A stretch of 64,000 nucleotides of DNA from Sympetrum striolatum (Eukaryota > Arthropoda > Insecta > Odonata > Libellulidae): NCBI GenBank assembly GCA_947579665.1, contig OX388343.1, positions 86,780,254-86,844,253 of the forward strand, given 5' to 3'. Below, piece after piece: positions 23,437 to 35,064 of the stretch. The notes below the pieces were generated by a model. The model worked only from the letters and a program-made list of their open reading frames with translations. It was not told the DNA's origin and did not search any database. How positions within the stretch are numbered: position 1 is the stretch's first letter; the number at the start of each line of letters is the position of its first letter. The position numbers and the translations under genes are program-made.

Positions 23437-26400
23437 AAGATATGGAGATGACACAAAACTCATATAAGAATTTTTTCTTTCATGGAGTGATTTACCATTT
23501 AGTTTATTGATCGGAAGTTTTTATATGAAATTCTTCTTGAAAGACGATTATCGCGTCACATCAAAGGGGACAGCTCACGGAAAAGAATAGTAATAATCTA
23601 GAGATTTATTGTCTTCTTTCTCATGATTTCTCTGCTCTTTGCGCAGTGCCACCGTAAACACGCTTTCGAACACAATCCTCAGAAAGTGAGCAATTATGCC
23701 CTGCAATTTCTTCTCAGGAGCTATTTATGCTAGAACAGTAGGAGTCAGAGCGTATCCAATTCACTCTAACCAGCCCGTGATTTACAAACTTCAAAGCCGC
23801 TTGGTTTCCATTATAACTCAAACTTTACCACAATAAAGAAACAAAAGCGGCCCTGCTTTCATTCTCACTTGTGATAAAGCAAAAATAAAAATATTGTGTG
23901 TTATAAAAATCAAGTGTGATTTTTTTTACCATCAAGTGACACTTCCAATATGGATTCTAACTCCGAAGTCTTTGGAGAGTCTAAGAATGTAAATCCTTAC
24001 ATGACCACGAACCTGCATCTTTGTAGTGCTGTGAATCAAATCTATGAACCAATTAAGGAAAGATTGAAGTAGAAATAGGTTCACTCGGCGGAATGTGAGC
24101 AATTTTGAACCCGAAAATCTCTATCAAAATCGAAAATATAACGAAGACCTTGAACTTCATCCGAATATTGGCGTAAAAAACTTTGGTCTGCTCGCGATGT
24201 TTCACCTTCATTGCTTTCTGCGGTAATAAACATTTCACGCATGTGTGGGTGGTTGGTATTGTTCTCCTTGAGACCTGGAGGTCGATGCTGTATGTGGAAA
24301 ATGAATGGTGCACGTGCTGTAAAGCGGTATTCGTAAACTTCTATCTCGGAATACAACTCGCATTCCTATCACGATTACAACATACTTTGAATGGACGGCG
24401 CACTCTTGTATCAATTAGATGTCAGTCCAAAATCAGAATTTTAATTTTTTACGATGATCTGAAATTATCTAAGATATTGGCTCTGTCTGTTCTCCATTGA
24501 GTAGAAGGCTCACCTTGTTTCTGGTACATATTTCAAACTTTTGAACTCGAAAATAGAGCGTACTTATCCAGAAAAAGGCTCGAAATTAGACTTCAGTTGA
24601 ACAGCAACGTTATCATGGTTCTTAAAAATTATAAATATATGTAATACCATGTACTATCTTCATAACAAATTGTAAGTTGATTCAAATAGTTAAATTGTTC
24701 AAAGGACTGGAAATTCATGTGATAGTTTACTTTGTTCGACTTTTTATGGTAGAAGCCTAATCGGTATTTTCGTTGGAAGTTAATGAATGACAATGAAAAG
24801 GGGAGCATTCTTTTCACGTAGTTTTCTTTTCACATACTATTGCCTTTTTCACAATTAAAGTTGTATAATGTGATGAACTGGTCATAATTCGCTGGTCATA
24901 GTGCGCCACAACGTGGTGGTTGTTGTAAGAAATCGGTATTCTTGCATATATTGTGGAAAAACCCAGGATTCAATGTTTCTGTATTTTATCATCACCCATA
25001 CATAGAAATAGACTGAACTATTAATTAAAATGCTCAAGGGGATTTTATTTATTCTGTTTGTTTAGTCAATATTCAAACTATTTTGCGACGGGAGGAAGGA
25101 TCCTCAAAAGGGATCTTGTACAAAGCTATGGGTCCTTCACCTTTTTACAGATCCTCTAAATTTCTCTTAGGAATATGGAAACTGTTAATATTTTTGGTTT
25201 AATTTTAAATTTATATTCCAAGGGTATTTTTGGAATAAACGTTATATTCGATGAAATTGGCTATCTAACGATAATTACCTTTTGAATTCACTTAAGTTTA
25301 AAAATCATATTTTTCATAGGAACCCATATTACATATTTTTACGCTTCACTGTTTATTAGAAAACTTGTTTTCCCGTTTTTTGATTGTTTGAATATTAATA
25401 GATATCATAACTGACATTTTTGAACTTGCTTTTTATTTTGAAGCGTATCATTACTTTTAAAATACTTTTTCTAAAACTTTTCTTTCTTTTTAAATCGAAT
25501 TATTTGCGTCAATTTTATGTTCGAAAAATATGTAATGAACTTTGCCAGCTTAAGAATTTTCATGACTGTTTAGCGCTGATTATTCTGTGCCAATTTTGAT
25601 ATGAGTTAAACGCTGCAGACTATACAGCCAGAGCGCGATCGTAATCTGTAAAGATACATTTAATAAATACTTTGATAAAAAGGAATATGTAAACATTTCA
25701 GCCTTTTATCGCACCAAATTTAAAGGACTCTAATTTGCTACCGAGGTGTGCCTTCAGTAGGAAAAAACAAACCGCTAATTATCAGTGTACGTGAATCATC
25801 TCGTAATAGTAAACTAACCATCACTTTTATCACATGGCATAAATGGCTTCTAAGAACTGTCTTCTGTTGATTTTTAGCGATCACTGAGCACCGACCTAAT
25901 TACTGTTCAGTTTTAATGGGATGGGAATTAAGCGATTGTGAGCATGGGAAGTAAGCGGTTAAGCGATCGCCCATAAACAGGTGATAATAATAAAAGGATC
26001 TACATAGAAACTCCCTTTATTTCCCAATCAATTCAATAGCTAAATTAACAGGTTGTACCTTTTAGTTGTTGTGCCACTGGTATGAATTCGTCAATAAAAG
26101 TAATAGTCTTATTCCAAATACTTGATAAATTCCTTATTTCAGCCATAAAATGAAATAATACTCAGTTACTGATTTCTTCAGTTGCAACTGTCTAATTTTT
26201 TAAAGTTTTTGCAACTAAGAAAAATGCAGCGAAAGAGTACTGAGAGTACTAGCTTGAATGCTTCAGCATTCGCAGGTGTGTGTAGCATGGGTTGGGACTC
26301 GGGAAAAGCGAAGGTCTAAGCGGTAACGTGAAAAAAAGGTACGTAAACAAAACGTGTGTTCCATTCTTTGCCGAAAGTAAATACACTGCGATTCTTGAGA

Positions 26401-28810
26401 AACGGAGGAGAGGCTGAGGAGAATAGAGATTGAGGGACGTGACTTCTGATATTAGAATCATTTCTTTAATGGAAAAAGGCAGACCCAATCGCATCAATAA
26501 TAAATCATCTTCAGTATTCAAACATTTGATTTTATACCTGACTTGTTCAAACTGAATCCTATGAGATGAAATAACGTCTACAAATCTCACAAACAGCAAG
26601 TTAATGATAAGATTTCGATAATTAAAACATGCCATAACTCAAGTTTTCATTGAAGTTACCTAGTCGAAACTCCTGATATTCCGATATATGTATCTTTGCG
26701 GCATATATTTATGAATACGTTGAAAATGCTGCGTATTTGAGGGCTACGTCTTCGAAGGAGTTTTTGAATTCGAAGAATCAATATTTAACCCGATATGTAT
26801 TCTATAAAGACATCTATTTACGTATTTGGTTACAAATATACGTAATAATAACAATATCTGAACAAAACATAATTTTGTTAAAATTTAAACGTTTTAACCC
26901 TTTCCACATTACAAGTATGAAATTTTGAGTAGTAACACCTCCATTAATTCCAGGTTTTCCTTTATATATACACTTTCAGATTGTTCTAGCTTAATCTTAG
27001 ATCTTAATATTGATTTTTCATTAAATAATTATGTTTATATTTGATTAATTTTATAAAATATACTAAATTCGTTCAAATAAGACACAAGATGACTACTTAA
27101 TTTGTACGAATCATAGATAAGTTCCATTAGATATTGACAGATTTAATTCATTAAATGTGCCTAATTTCATCAACATAGATTGATTTCATAGTGCGTATAA
27201 ATTATGGACATAATCTTAAATAATATATCTTACCAATTTTCCTACCGATAGTACTGGTGACCGTGAAACACATATTGTTACTACCTTTTTTTGATTGATC
27301 CGTTTTTAATTTTAATCTTTGTCGTTCGATAGCTACTCACTCTCTGCTTGTCACTCTCTGCTTGTCACTCAATATTTTTTAGTGGAAGGAAGGAGGGAGT
27401 ATTTGAAATACTTTTAGCCAGAGAAATATATACGGGGTTTTATAGAGATGTTGATACTTGCGCAAATAAATTTTATTTTCTTCTTGTATTTTTGGCAAGA
27501 AATCAAACTTTTTTCTATGTTTAAGAATACTTTTTTTTATTTATCATAAACATACTGTGCAATGCGTGCACCTTTTGAAAAGATGGAGCCGCTGGTTTAC
27601 CCAAACTACCTTGCTACTTATTCATTGCATTGCCTTTCGAAGTATTGCTAGTATTTTGGTGTGTTTATAGGTTACCAATTTTGTTTGCTAACTCCAGAGC
27701 CTATTTTTTTTATTTCGACTTGGCCTAAATATCTCGTATTCACTTAGTGTCATATATCTTCTCAAGCGTTGGAGGTTAACAAAGCTGCTCAAGTAGGTGC
27801 TCTATTTCCTTTATCAAGGCAAAGACAGTGACTTCTGTTTTTTATTTTGATTCACTCTCTCGGAGCTTTTAGCTGTTTATTGTGGTGCTAAGGAGGCGTA
27901 TTTTGAATTAAATGGCAATCGAAGTAGTTAATCATTGAAAGTTTTATACCACTGGAATAAAGTAAGGTCATCGCAATGTATACCTTTGAATTAAGATGGA
28001 AGATGGATGCCATTGAACTCAAGTTCAATTATTCAAAATTTATAAAAGAGATTTGTTTGAAATATTGAAATCAGATTAAAAATTAGCGGCAAAAATTTCG
28101 TCAAGTTGTTCAGCTTGTTATTGCTCAGCGACTTTTGCTATTACTATTCTTACAACTAGGCGTGTACTTTAAACATTATTTGTAATTATATTCTTAGAAT
28201 AATATTTTGAGGCGAGAAAAGATATCAGGCTATTCCTTGTGGATGTATCACTCATTGACTTAAAGAGTGGAATTCAGAAATAATAAATTACCTTTGGCCA
28301 AAACTTTATTTACCGCTTTACTCCGAGTTTCTGCATAAGTGAAACTTATAATATAAGATGCTTAAATTCAGCAGTTTATAAAAATTGTTTCTCTTAAATA
28401 CTAATGTTTTAATAAGAAAACTCTTCCCATCTTAAGGACCATGATGAGAAAGCGATTGAAACAAAATTAGTAGTAATGATTTTAGTTTGAATTCCCAAGT
28501 AATTTCTATTAAATTTTGTGTTTAAGAAATGTTACTTTCTCAAAATTATTGGTGGATCCCAAAATTTAATGAAGTATGAGAGCAGAAAATTTTGATATTA
28601 AAGACGACGTGTTTGTTTTCGAATATTAAAAAAAATGTTGTTTAATCAATCTTAAAATATAATTTATTATATAATAAAGTAAAATATTCTTAACATATAC
28701 CTTGAAAACTGAATTTTTATTTTTTAATGAACAAATAAAATAAAGGGAAACAACATAGAGATAGACTCTATGAAATTTGAAAACGCGGGCATTTCATATG
28801 TTTCGCTTGA
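23437..28810. other. Intergenic stretch upstream of transporter gene 1
   Basis: No gene supported. It holds open stretches on both strands at 24053-24500 and 26249-26635 (-) without recognisable motifs, and a 14-bp tandem repeat (unit TCACTCTCTGCTTG) at 27337-27370. Confidence 0.5.
27337..27370. repeat. 14-bp tandem repeat, 2.4 copies
   Basis: TCACTCTCTGCTTG occurs twice in direct succession, followed by a third partial copy. Confidence 0.7.
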
Positions 28811-28903
28811 CCAATGAATGCACAAGAGGAAATCTATTGGCCAATACGTAATGTTCTGGTTCTATTAACGATAGTGTTTTATCTTTCGTAAACTTATTCA
28901 GTT
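28811..28903 (+). promoter_or_regulatory. Possible promoter of transporter gene 1: CCAAT boxes and initiator
   Basis: CCAAT occurs at 28811-28815, its complement ATTGG at 28836-28840 and CCAAT again at 28841-28845. An arthropod-type initiator TCAGTT lies at 28898-28903. CCAAT boxes about 55-90 bp upstream of the start are a common NF-Y arrangement. No TATA box is evident. The site lies about 225 bp upstream of the first candidate start codon of gene 1. Placement is inferred from motifs only. Confidence 0.3.
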
Positions 28904-29124
28904 CGTGACTGTCGTTATTGAAGCAGACTATATTAGAAATTATTTTTTTATGATATTGTTGTTATATATTTGCAATATATTTTTATAGCCTTCTACTCTA
29001 AGCACCTCAAGGAAAATGATCAGAAATAGAGAATATCTCAGATCAGCGGTCGATTCAGCAATGGTTATTTAATTTTGTTTCTTAGATGTTATTAAAGTGA
29101 ATTAAATTAGTCAAAAACTAATAT

Positions 29125-32100
29125 ATGGATCTTTTTCAGGGAAACAACGAGGACGCTATTGTACCTTTACTAGAAGATATGGACAGCACTGTTATTGGTA
29201 TAAGCCAACAGACGTTGGTCTCATCAACATCAGCAAATGCAAAGAAGTTGCCACAATATGTAGCTGCGTTGACTGGTAAGATTTATTCCCTAAGTTTGAA
29301 GTGAAAGAGTTAGTGCAAACATTCTTATCTTAAATCTCAATAAAATAAAGAAAAATTCTGTGTAATGTCTGTCATATTACACAAGTTTTGAATACATTAC
29401 ATTTATTACATTTGAATCATATTTGTGTATTTTATTACTCAATTTTTTTATGACTCTCTATAATATCATTGTTGACAATTGAACCTGTCAAAAAAAGTTG
29501 AAAATATAAAACAATTTGCGATAATTTAAAATTTAATTCAATACTTTGTAATATTTTTAAACATGATACTTTAGTAGTTTAGGTTTTGGTATTAAAATTT
29601 CACACAGAGACAGGAATTCAGCTTTCAAGCTTAATTGAAAATTTATTTTATCATCTGTTTCTTTGATTTGCTAAAAGTTACTTTAATGTAATGGATCAAG
29701 GCGTCTTCTATTGTTTAAACATATAAAATCTGTTATTATAATAAATTTACATCAAACGTAGGCGATTTAAATATTCTCTGTATATTAATTGGCATATAAT
29801 TAAACCACTCTACTATTTTTTGTATTAGAATTAAATTAATAATCCTTTTTAACATTCTGTCTTATATTTAGGTCTAAAATATTTTACTTAAACTTTTTCA
29901 GCAACCTTGGGAGCATTTGCTTTGGGAGCTGCCTTATCGTGGACCTCACCCGTAGACAAATTGTTTGATCATAATGGAATGGGTTTTCCTGTGAGTCCCA
30001 CTGAAAAGTCATGGATTGGATCACTGATGGGGCTAGGAGCAGCAGCTGTTGCCTTTCCTGTTGGAATTTGTATGGACAAAATTGGTCGAAAAATAACAAT
30101 GATCATAATGGCTATACCATTCGTTGTAGGATGGGCCTTAATAATATGGGCAAACAGTGCTTCCATGCTTATTGCTGGGCGCTTTTTCACCGGCATGAGT
30201 GGAGGCGCTTTTGCTGTTGTTGCCCCAGTATACATAGGAGAGACAGCTCAAAAAGAAATCAGAGGAACCTTAGGAACATACTTCCAGTTTATGATATGCT
30301 TAGGAATACTCTTCTCCTACGTAGTTGGTGCTTATGCTCCAGTTTTCTGGTTTTCTCTTGCCTGTGGTATCATTCCATTAGTGTTTGCAGCTGGAATTGC
30401 ATTGATTCCTGAGTCACCTACTTACTACTTGAACAAAGGAAGAGTGGATGATGCACGGAAGTAAGTAGAGCCCATTTCGTAATTAGATATTTATATTCAA
30501 ACATAATTTGCTGAAGAAGGAGATTTAGAATCTTAAGTGGTTGCATTTTATTACTATAAGAATTATTATATTTCTTCCATAAATGAAGATTCACAAAAGA
30601 GTTTTAAGTACTCCTACACTATCAGAGAACTTATTCAGTTGTATATATTTCCAGTTACTTATAAACACATCTGTATAAAAGGAAACTAATTGTGAGACAA
30701 TTATTAGTGCCAAAATATACATTCAATATCCGATCAAAAGTATAAATAATAAGGAAAAATACTGATGAATAATTCATAATTATTGTTGAGATTTATACTG
30801 GTTATTTGGAACAGTTTATTTATTTTAAAGGTTCTTCAAATTTCAAGGTTCAAATACTAAAAGGCTGAGAAATGTAGGAATAAATATGAACCTCTCACAG
30901 TTTGCACTTATATTTGTTACCAACCCAAATATCCTTCCGTGCACAAGACATCTTTGCTTAAATTTGCACTATTGTGCTTCATTGTCATTTTTAAGATTTA
31001 AATTTCAACCATAGCTGAAGGAAGGCTCGGAATTGGTTATTATTTAATTGATAAAAAATAAAAAATCAGTTAGTGGTGGTGAAATTTGGTAACCATAACA
31101 AATAAATTTCTAAGGTTATATATTTTATTTGTAAGGTTAAAGTGTATGTTAATTATTATAGATATATTAATATAAATTTATAAGGTTAAAGTGTATGTTA
31201 ATTTCAAATATTTAAGTATTTTGATATTTGCGCTGTTCCGTTTTGTAATACCTTTTATTGGGATTTGAAGATATTTTATTCAGAGCTTTTCAAGTCAATA
31301 ATTTTTATTTATGCCTAACTTTGCTGTCTTTTGTTGCAGAGCACTGATATGGCTACGTGGAAAGGACTATGACTGTGAGCCAGAGCTCCTGGAAATGCAA
31401 ACAATGGCAGAGACTGCCACCCAGTTGAAGAACGAAGTCAGATTGCTCTCTGCTTTGTCATCAAGGGCCTCGATTAGAGCTTTCATCATATCTCTTGGAC
31501 TAATGTTTTTCCAGCAACTTTGTGGGATTAATGCTGTGATATTCTACTCCGAACCAATCTTCAAAGAAGCAGGTTCTTCTATTGATCCATCCATATCCTC
31601 AATTATTGTTGGTGTGGTGCAATTATTAGCCACTTTCATATCAACTCTGGTGGTTGATCGTTTAGGTCGTAGGATGCTTCTTTTATTTTCAGATTCTGTT
31701 ATGGCTCTTTGTACAATTGTATTAGGATTATTTTTCTTCCTTAAGAATAATGATTATGGTGTAGAAAATTTAGGCTGGTTACCTTTGACAAGTGTTTGCA
31801 TTTTTATCATTGTTTTCTCTCTTGGTTATGGACCAGTTCCCTGGTTCATGGTTGGGGAATTGTTCCCAGCTCAAATCAAGCATGTGGCCAGCCCCATAGC
31901 TAGTTCCACAAATTGGATATTGGCATTTGTGGTGACTAGGTTTTTCCCAGATATAATACATACCTGGAATGAAGAAACTGCTTTCTGGATTTTCTCTGTG
32001 ATATCACTTATTGGAACTGTATTTGTTTTCTTTGTTGTTATAGAAACGAAAGGGAAATCATTAGATGAAATACAGAATGAGCTTGGAGATAGGAAAAGTA

Positions 32101-32135
32101 AAATTCCACAAACTACAGAGATAAATAGGTTCTAA
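29125..32135 (+). CDS. Facilitated trehalose transporter Tret1-like, gene 1 (three coding exons)
   Basis: This is an MFS sugar-porter protein of about 501 aa, inferred to move trehalose or related sugars through the plasma membrane by facilitated diffusion. The exons are 29125-29275, 29902-30460 and 31340-32135, with introns GTAAG...TTTTTCAG (phase 1) and GTAAGT...GTTGCAG (phase 2). Joined, they keep one frame to TAA. Visible signatures by residue: GICMDKIGRK (about 105-114), RFFTGMSGG, PESPTYYL (220-227), QQLCGINAVIFY (295-306), DRLGRR (343-348), GYGPVPWFMVGELFP (399-413) and ETKGKS (472-477), with about 12 hydrophobic helices. The start is uncertain. ATG 29125 follows an in-frame stop at 29119-29121, but CTTTTTCAG at 29131-29139 could be an acceptor joining an unseen upstream exon. 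ATG 29179 would give 483 aa. QQLCG instead of the usual QQLSG is a mild oddity. It is convergent with its paralogue at 38.1-40.3 kb. Confidence 0.9.
31132..31203 (+). repeat. Direct repeat inside intron 2 of transporter gene 1
   Basis: A word of about 23 bp beginning TAAGGTTAAAGTGTATG occurs at about 31132-31155 and again at about 31180-31203, separated by AT-rich sequence. It is probably a local duplication. Confidence 0.6.
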
Positions 32136-33160
32136 TTTGTGGACATTTTATTCCAAACAAGTTTTTGAGACTGCTAAACCTCATCAGCATTGAGGCACAT
32201 GTTACATTTTTATAATTTATTTATCGATCGAATTGAATTTATTGAACATTATGAACATATACATATTAAATATTTCAGCAGTTTTTGGCGCCTCTACTGT
32301 GATGATTGAGATTTTTAATGATCGGGTGATATTGTTCTAAATATTTTATGAAAAGGTATAAAACCATAGTTGCTGCTGTTGCATTGTTAACAGGCAAAAT
32401 TGTACTTTTAGGGCATTGCAACTCTGTCAATGGTGATGGAGGTAATGCAATACTTAGCTTCTGCATCAGAAGATCATGTGATCTCATAGAGGAGCTAGGG
32501 CCAGTGCAATTTAAATCAAAAACTTTTAATTTGTTACAAGTACTGTTATAGTATATCTGTAACAATTTAGAAATGATAACATGTAAAATTGGCAATGGCA
32601 GTTTATTGATAATCAGGAATGAAAAAGGTGCAGAATTACACAAAGTATTTCCTTGTTTCAACTTATGATGCAGGGACTACTAATACAGGTATTATCAGTG
32701 GTTTTTACTTCATGTACTTCTTACCCTAGTCTTCATAGCCTGCTAAGGGTATGGAAATTAAAAACTGACATAATGTTTGTCTCAGAAAATTCCAGTATGT
32801 ATCATTGTCATTGAAACATGTTCAAGTTTTAAGAGCTACTGTATGGCATATTGCCTTCCATCTCCCACCTCAACAAATGCTCGTGATATTCAGAATATAA
32901 AGCTTGTATTAATTGTGCTTTTCCCAACATAAACATCAATCATATTTTATTCATACATGTAAATAATCATTTTTGTAAATAAATGAATATATTGAATTTT
33001 TTCCATAGCTTTTCTTATTGACTTAATTAATCTCAAGGTATTTATTTTCCAAACTGAAAAGATATGTAATGACTAAAAGTTTCAACTAGAAATTTGTGAA
33101 TGTAAATATACTATACAACATTTTTCATATTACATACTTATACATGTACACATACTTAAT
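32136..33160 (+). other. 3' untranslated region and flank of transporter gene 1
   Basis: ATTAAA at 32265-32270 is the nearest plausible polyadenylation signal. A canonical AATAAA lies at 32978-32983, which would give a 3' UTR of about 0.85 kb. The open stretches here (32348-32551 + and 32275-32661 -) have no recognisable domain and are treated as chance. Confidence 0.45.
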
Positions 33161-33504
33161 TACCGTATTTGACGGCATATAAGACGCACCGGCATATAAG
33201 ACGCACCCTCATCAAGTTGGCCACTTACGAGGAAAAAAAGTTTTAATAGTCCGTGCGAAAGCGCGGTACCACAATAACTTAAAATGTAGTTTCTTGTAGT
33301 TGTCACGTTTCGTAAAAGCCAAATATTAACACAATCATTGAATGCAATTATGAAATAGGTAGTATAGACCATCTGGGCTAAAAATAGCATTCAGCATTGA
33401 AAGTTAACCCGTGGAGGTTGAACCTTCACATATAAGACTCAGGGAAATTTTTCGAGACATAATTTAGGAAAAAAGGTGCATCTTATATGCCGTCAAATGC
33501 GGTA
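33161..33504. mobile_element. MITE with about 31-bp terminal inverted repeats and TA target duplication
   Basis: The left end begins TACCGTATTTGACGGCATAT and the right end, reversed, begins TACCGCATTTGACGGCATAT. The similarity extends through AAGA(C/T)GCACC, with two mismatches in about 31 bp. TA is present at both borders, as expected for a Tc1/mariner-type insertion. The 344-bp interior has no transposase frame. Just inside the left tip, the word GGCATATAAGACGCACC is duplicated in tandem (about 33173-33206). It is inserted about 1 kb beyond the stop of transporter gene 1. Confidence 0.7.
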
Positions 33505-34682
33505 CAATTCATGCAAAATGTATGTATGTATATGCTAAATTATATGTATTAAAAAATAGATTTGGTCAGTCATAGAAGAAGAAATAAGAAAATGAATCAT
33601 ACTCTGTTATTCTAAAACATGCTTTTTATAATTTCCCCACTCTGAAACACTTTTATTTTAAATAATTTTGATAAATGAAATTTTCCCATCCAAAAGTTGT
33701 GGGTTTGAGTTAATTCACATACTTGCTCATTATAATGAATTTTGGCTGGAACTTCACATTGTTACAGGTTATTGTATGTAAATACTCCATATTGAGAGTT
33801 GAGAAAAGCACCATGGAGAATATTTAAATGAAATGAAGGTTAACTGATTGATATTTGCACCAGCATTTAAAATTTCATTACTCTTTATTCTTAATGTATT
33901 TATGATTTTTCCACCTTTTACATTAATGTGTCCAAATGGTGTTCCATTGATTCATCTATTTCCTGTTTTTGCATTAAATATAAGAGAAAGTAATTTACAA
34001 ATAATTTTTCTTTGACTAAAGAATGGTGTGAGTGAATATTTAAATAAATTCTAGTGATATGTTAGCTTAATTTTGTGACCATAAACTGGTTGCAATTAAA
34101 TCAATATTTAATGGCTGAAGGTTGGTTTGCCTTAAAGTAATTTGTTGCTTCAATAAATTCTTTTCACATTAGCTGTGTTCCAGTAAAGGGCAGTTTATAC
34201 CATGTTATTTATCGCAATATTGGCATTCTTGTATAAGATAGACTCTGATTTTAGGAAGTAAATGTGAATTTAAAAACTAAAATTTTAAATTAAACACTTG
34301 GAATGGTTTGGATGCCACAACTACTGCAGAACAGCTTCCAAGGACTATGAAAGCTAGTAAATCATTAAAAATTTTTAAATACAGGGAAAATCTTTTTTTC
34401 AAGTTCTTTTTTCATATCAAAGATTGATTTAGATGGCAACATATTTGTACTACACTACTGGTTGAGTGTTAATATGTGATTAGTAGGAAGTCAGATGCAT
34501 GTTTCTCTATAACTGTTATTTCCATGATTGATATCAATAATTAGTTACTTAATCATTAAAATTATTGAATAAACATACATAATAGGAAAAAATGTGATGC
34601 TTTATTGGTGATGATTAGTACTCACAAGAACTGATTGCCTGATGTTGATAAGTATGGTTAAAAGTGTTGAGGGATCACGCTT
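33505..34682. other. Intergenic, nothing recognised
   Basis: AT-rich sequence between the MITE and a LINE fragment. No frame or repeat could be supported. Confidence 0.5.
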
Positions 34683-34780
34683 GTGAACCCATGGATTGAC
34701 GAGGATACTTAGGGATAGAAATAATATACGTCATGCCATGTTAAGATCACAACTGGAAGAACATAGGAAGTGAAAAATTT
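34683..34780 (+). pseudogene. LINE fragment (linker between endonuclease and reverse transcriptase)
   Basis: Read in two frames, the + strand gives LVNPWIDEDT followed by RDRNNIRHAMLRSQLEEHRK. This is the pattern ...PWxxxE/D...RDxxxRxA found in non-LTR retrotransposon ORF2 between the endonuclease and reverse-transcriptase domains. A frame change near 34708 and several stops show that it is dead. Identification rests on motif recognition alone. Confidence 0.4.
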
Positions 34781-34948
34781 ATTCCCATGATTCCACAGTA
34801 AAAACAAATGACAACTGTGCAGGATTAACAGCAGACGGAAAATCCCAACAAAGAGTTCATGAAGAGAGGAGGTTTTTTCCTAATAAAATACTTTAATTGT
34901 CTAAAAAGGGCATTGAAACTGAGGTAAACATGAATATAATTAAAAGCG

Positions 34949-35064
34949 ATACAGAAGTGAAGAATAATGACTAGGCTGGGACTTGAACTCAGGGCTCCAA
35001 TTTTCCGGAAAATGGTAGACCTGGGTTCAAGTCCCAGCCAAGTCACTATTTTTCACTTCTGTAT
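34949..35064. repeat. 116-bp palindrome made of two head-to-head tRNA-like SINE halves
   Basis: There are two 58-bp arms without gaps around the centre TTTTCC/GGAAAA (35006/35007), with seven mismatches. Each arm carries a T-arm hairpin and B-box-like word (right arm CTGGGTTCAAGTCCCAG; left arm CTGAGTTCAAGTCCCAG in reverse complement). No D arm or anticodon arm is seen. It may be an inverted dimer of a SINE 3' half or a palindromic small element. Confidence 0.65.

Noticed and set aside
24053..24500. Overlapping open frames on both strands
   Set aside because: The + frame starts on TTG, the frames contradict one another, and none resembles a known protein.
32275..32661. 128-codon frame antisense to the 3' UTR of transporter gene 1
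   Set aside because: No known motif, and it is most simply a chance opening in UTR sequence.
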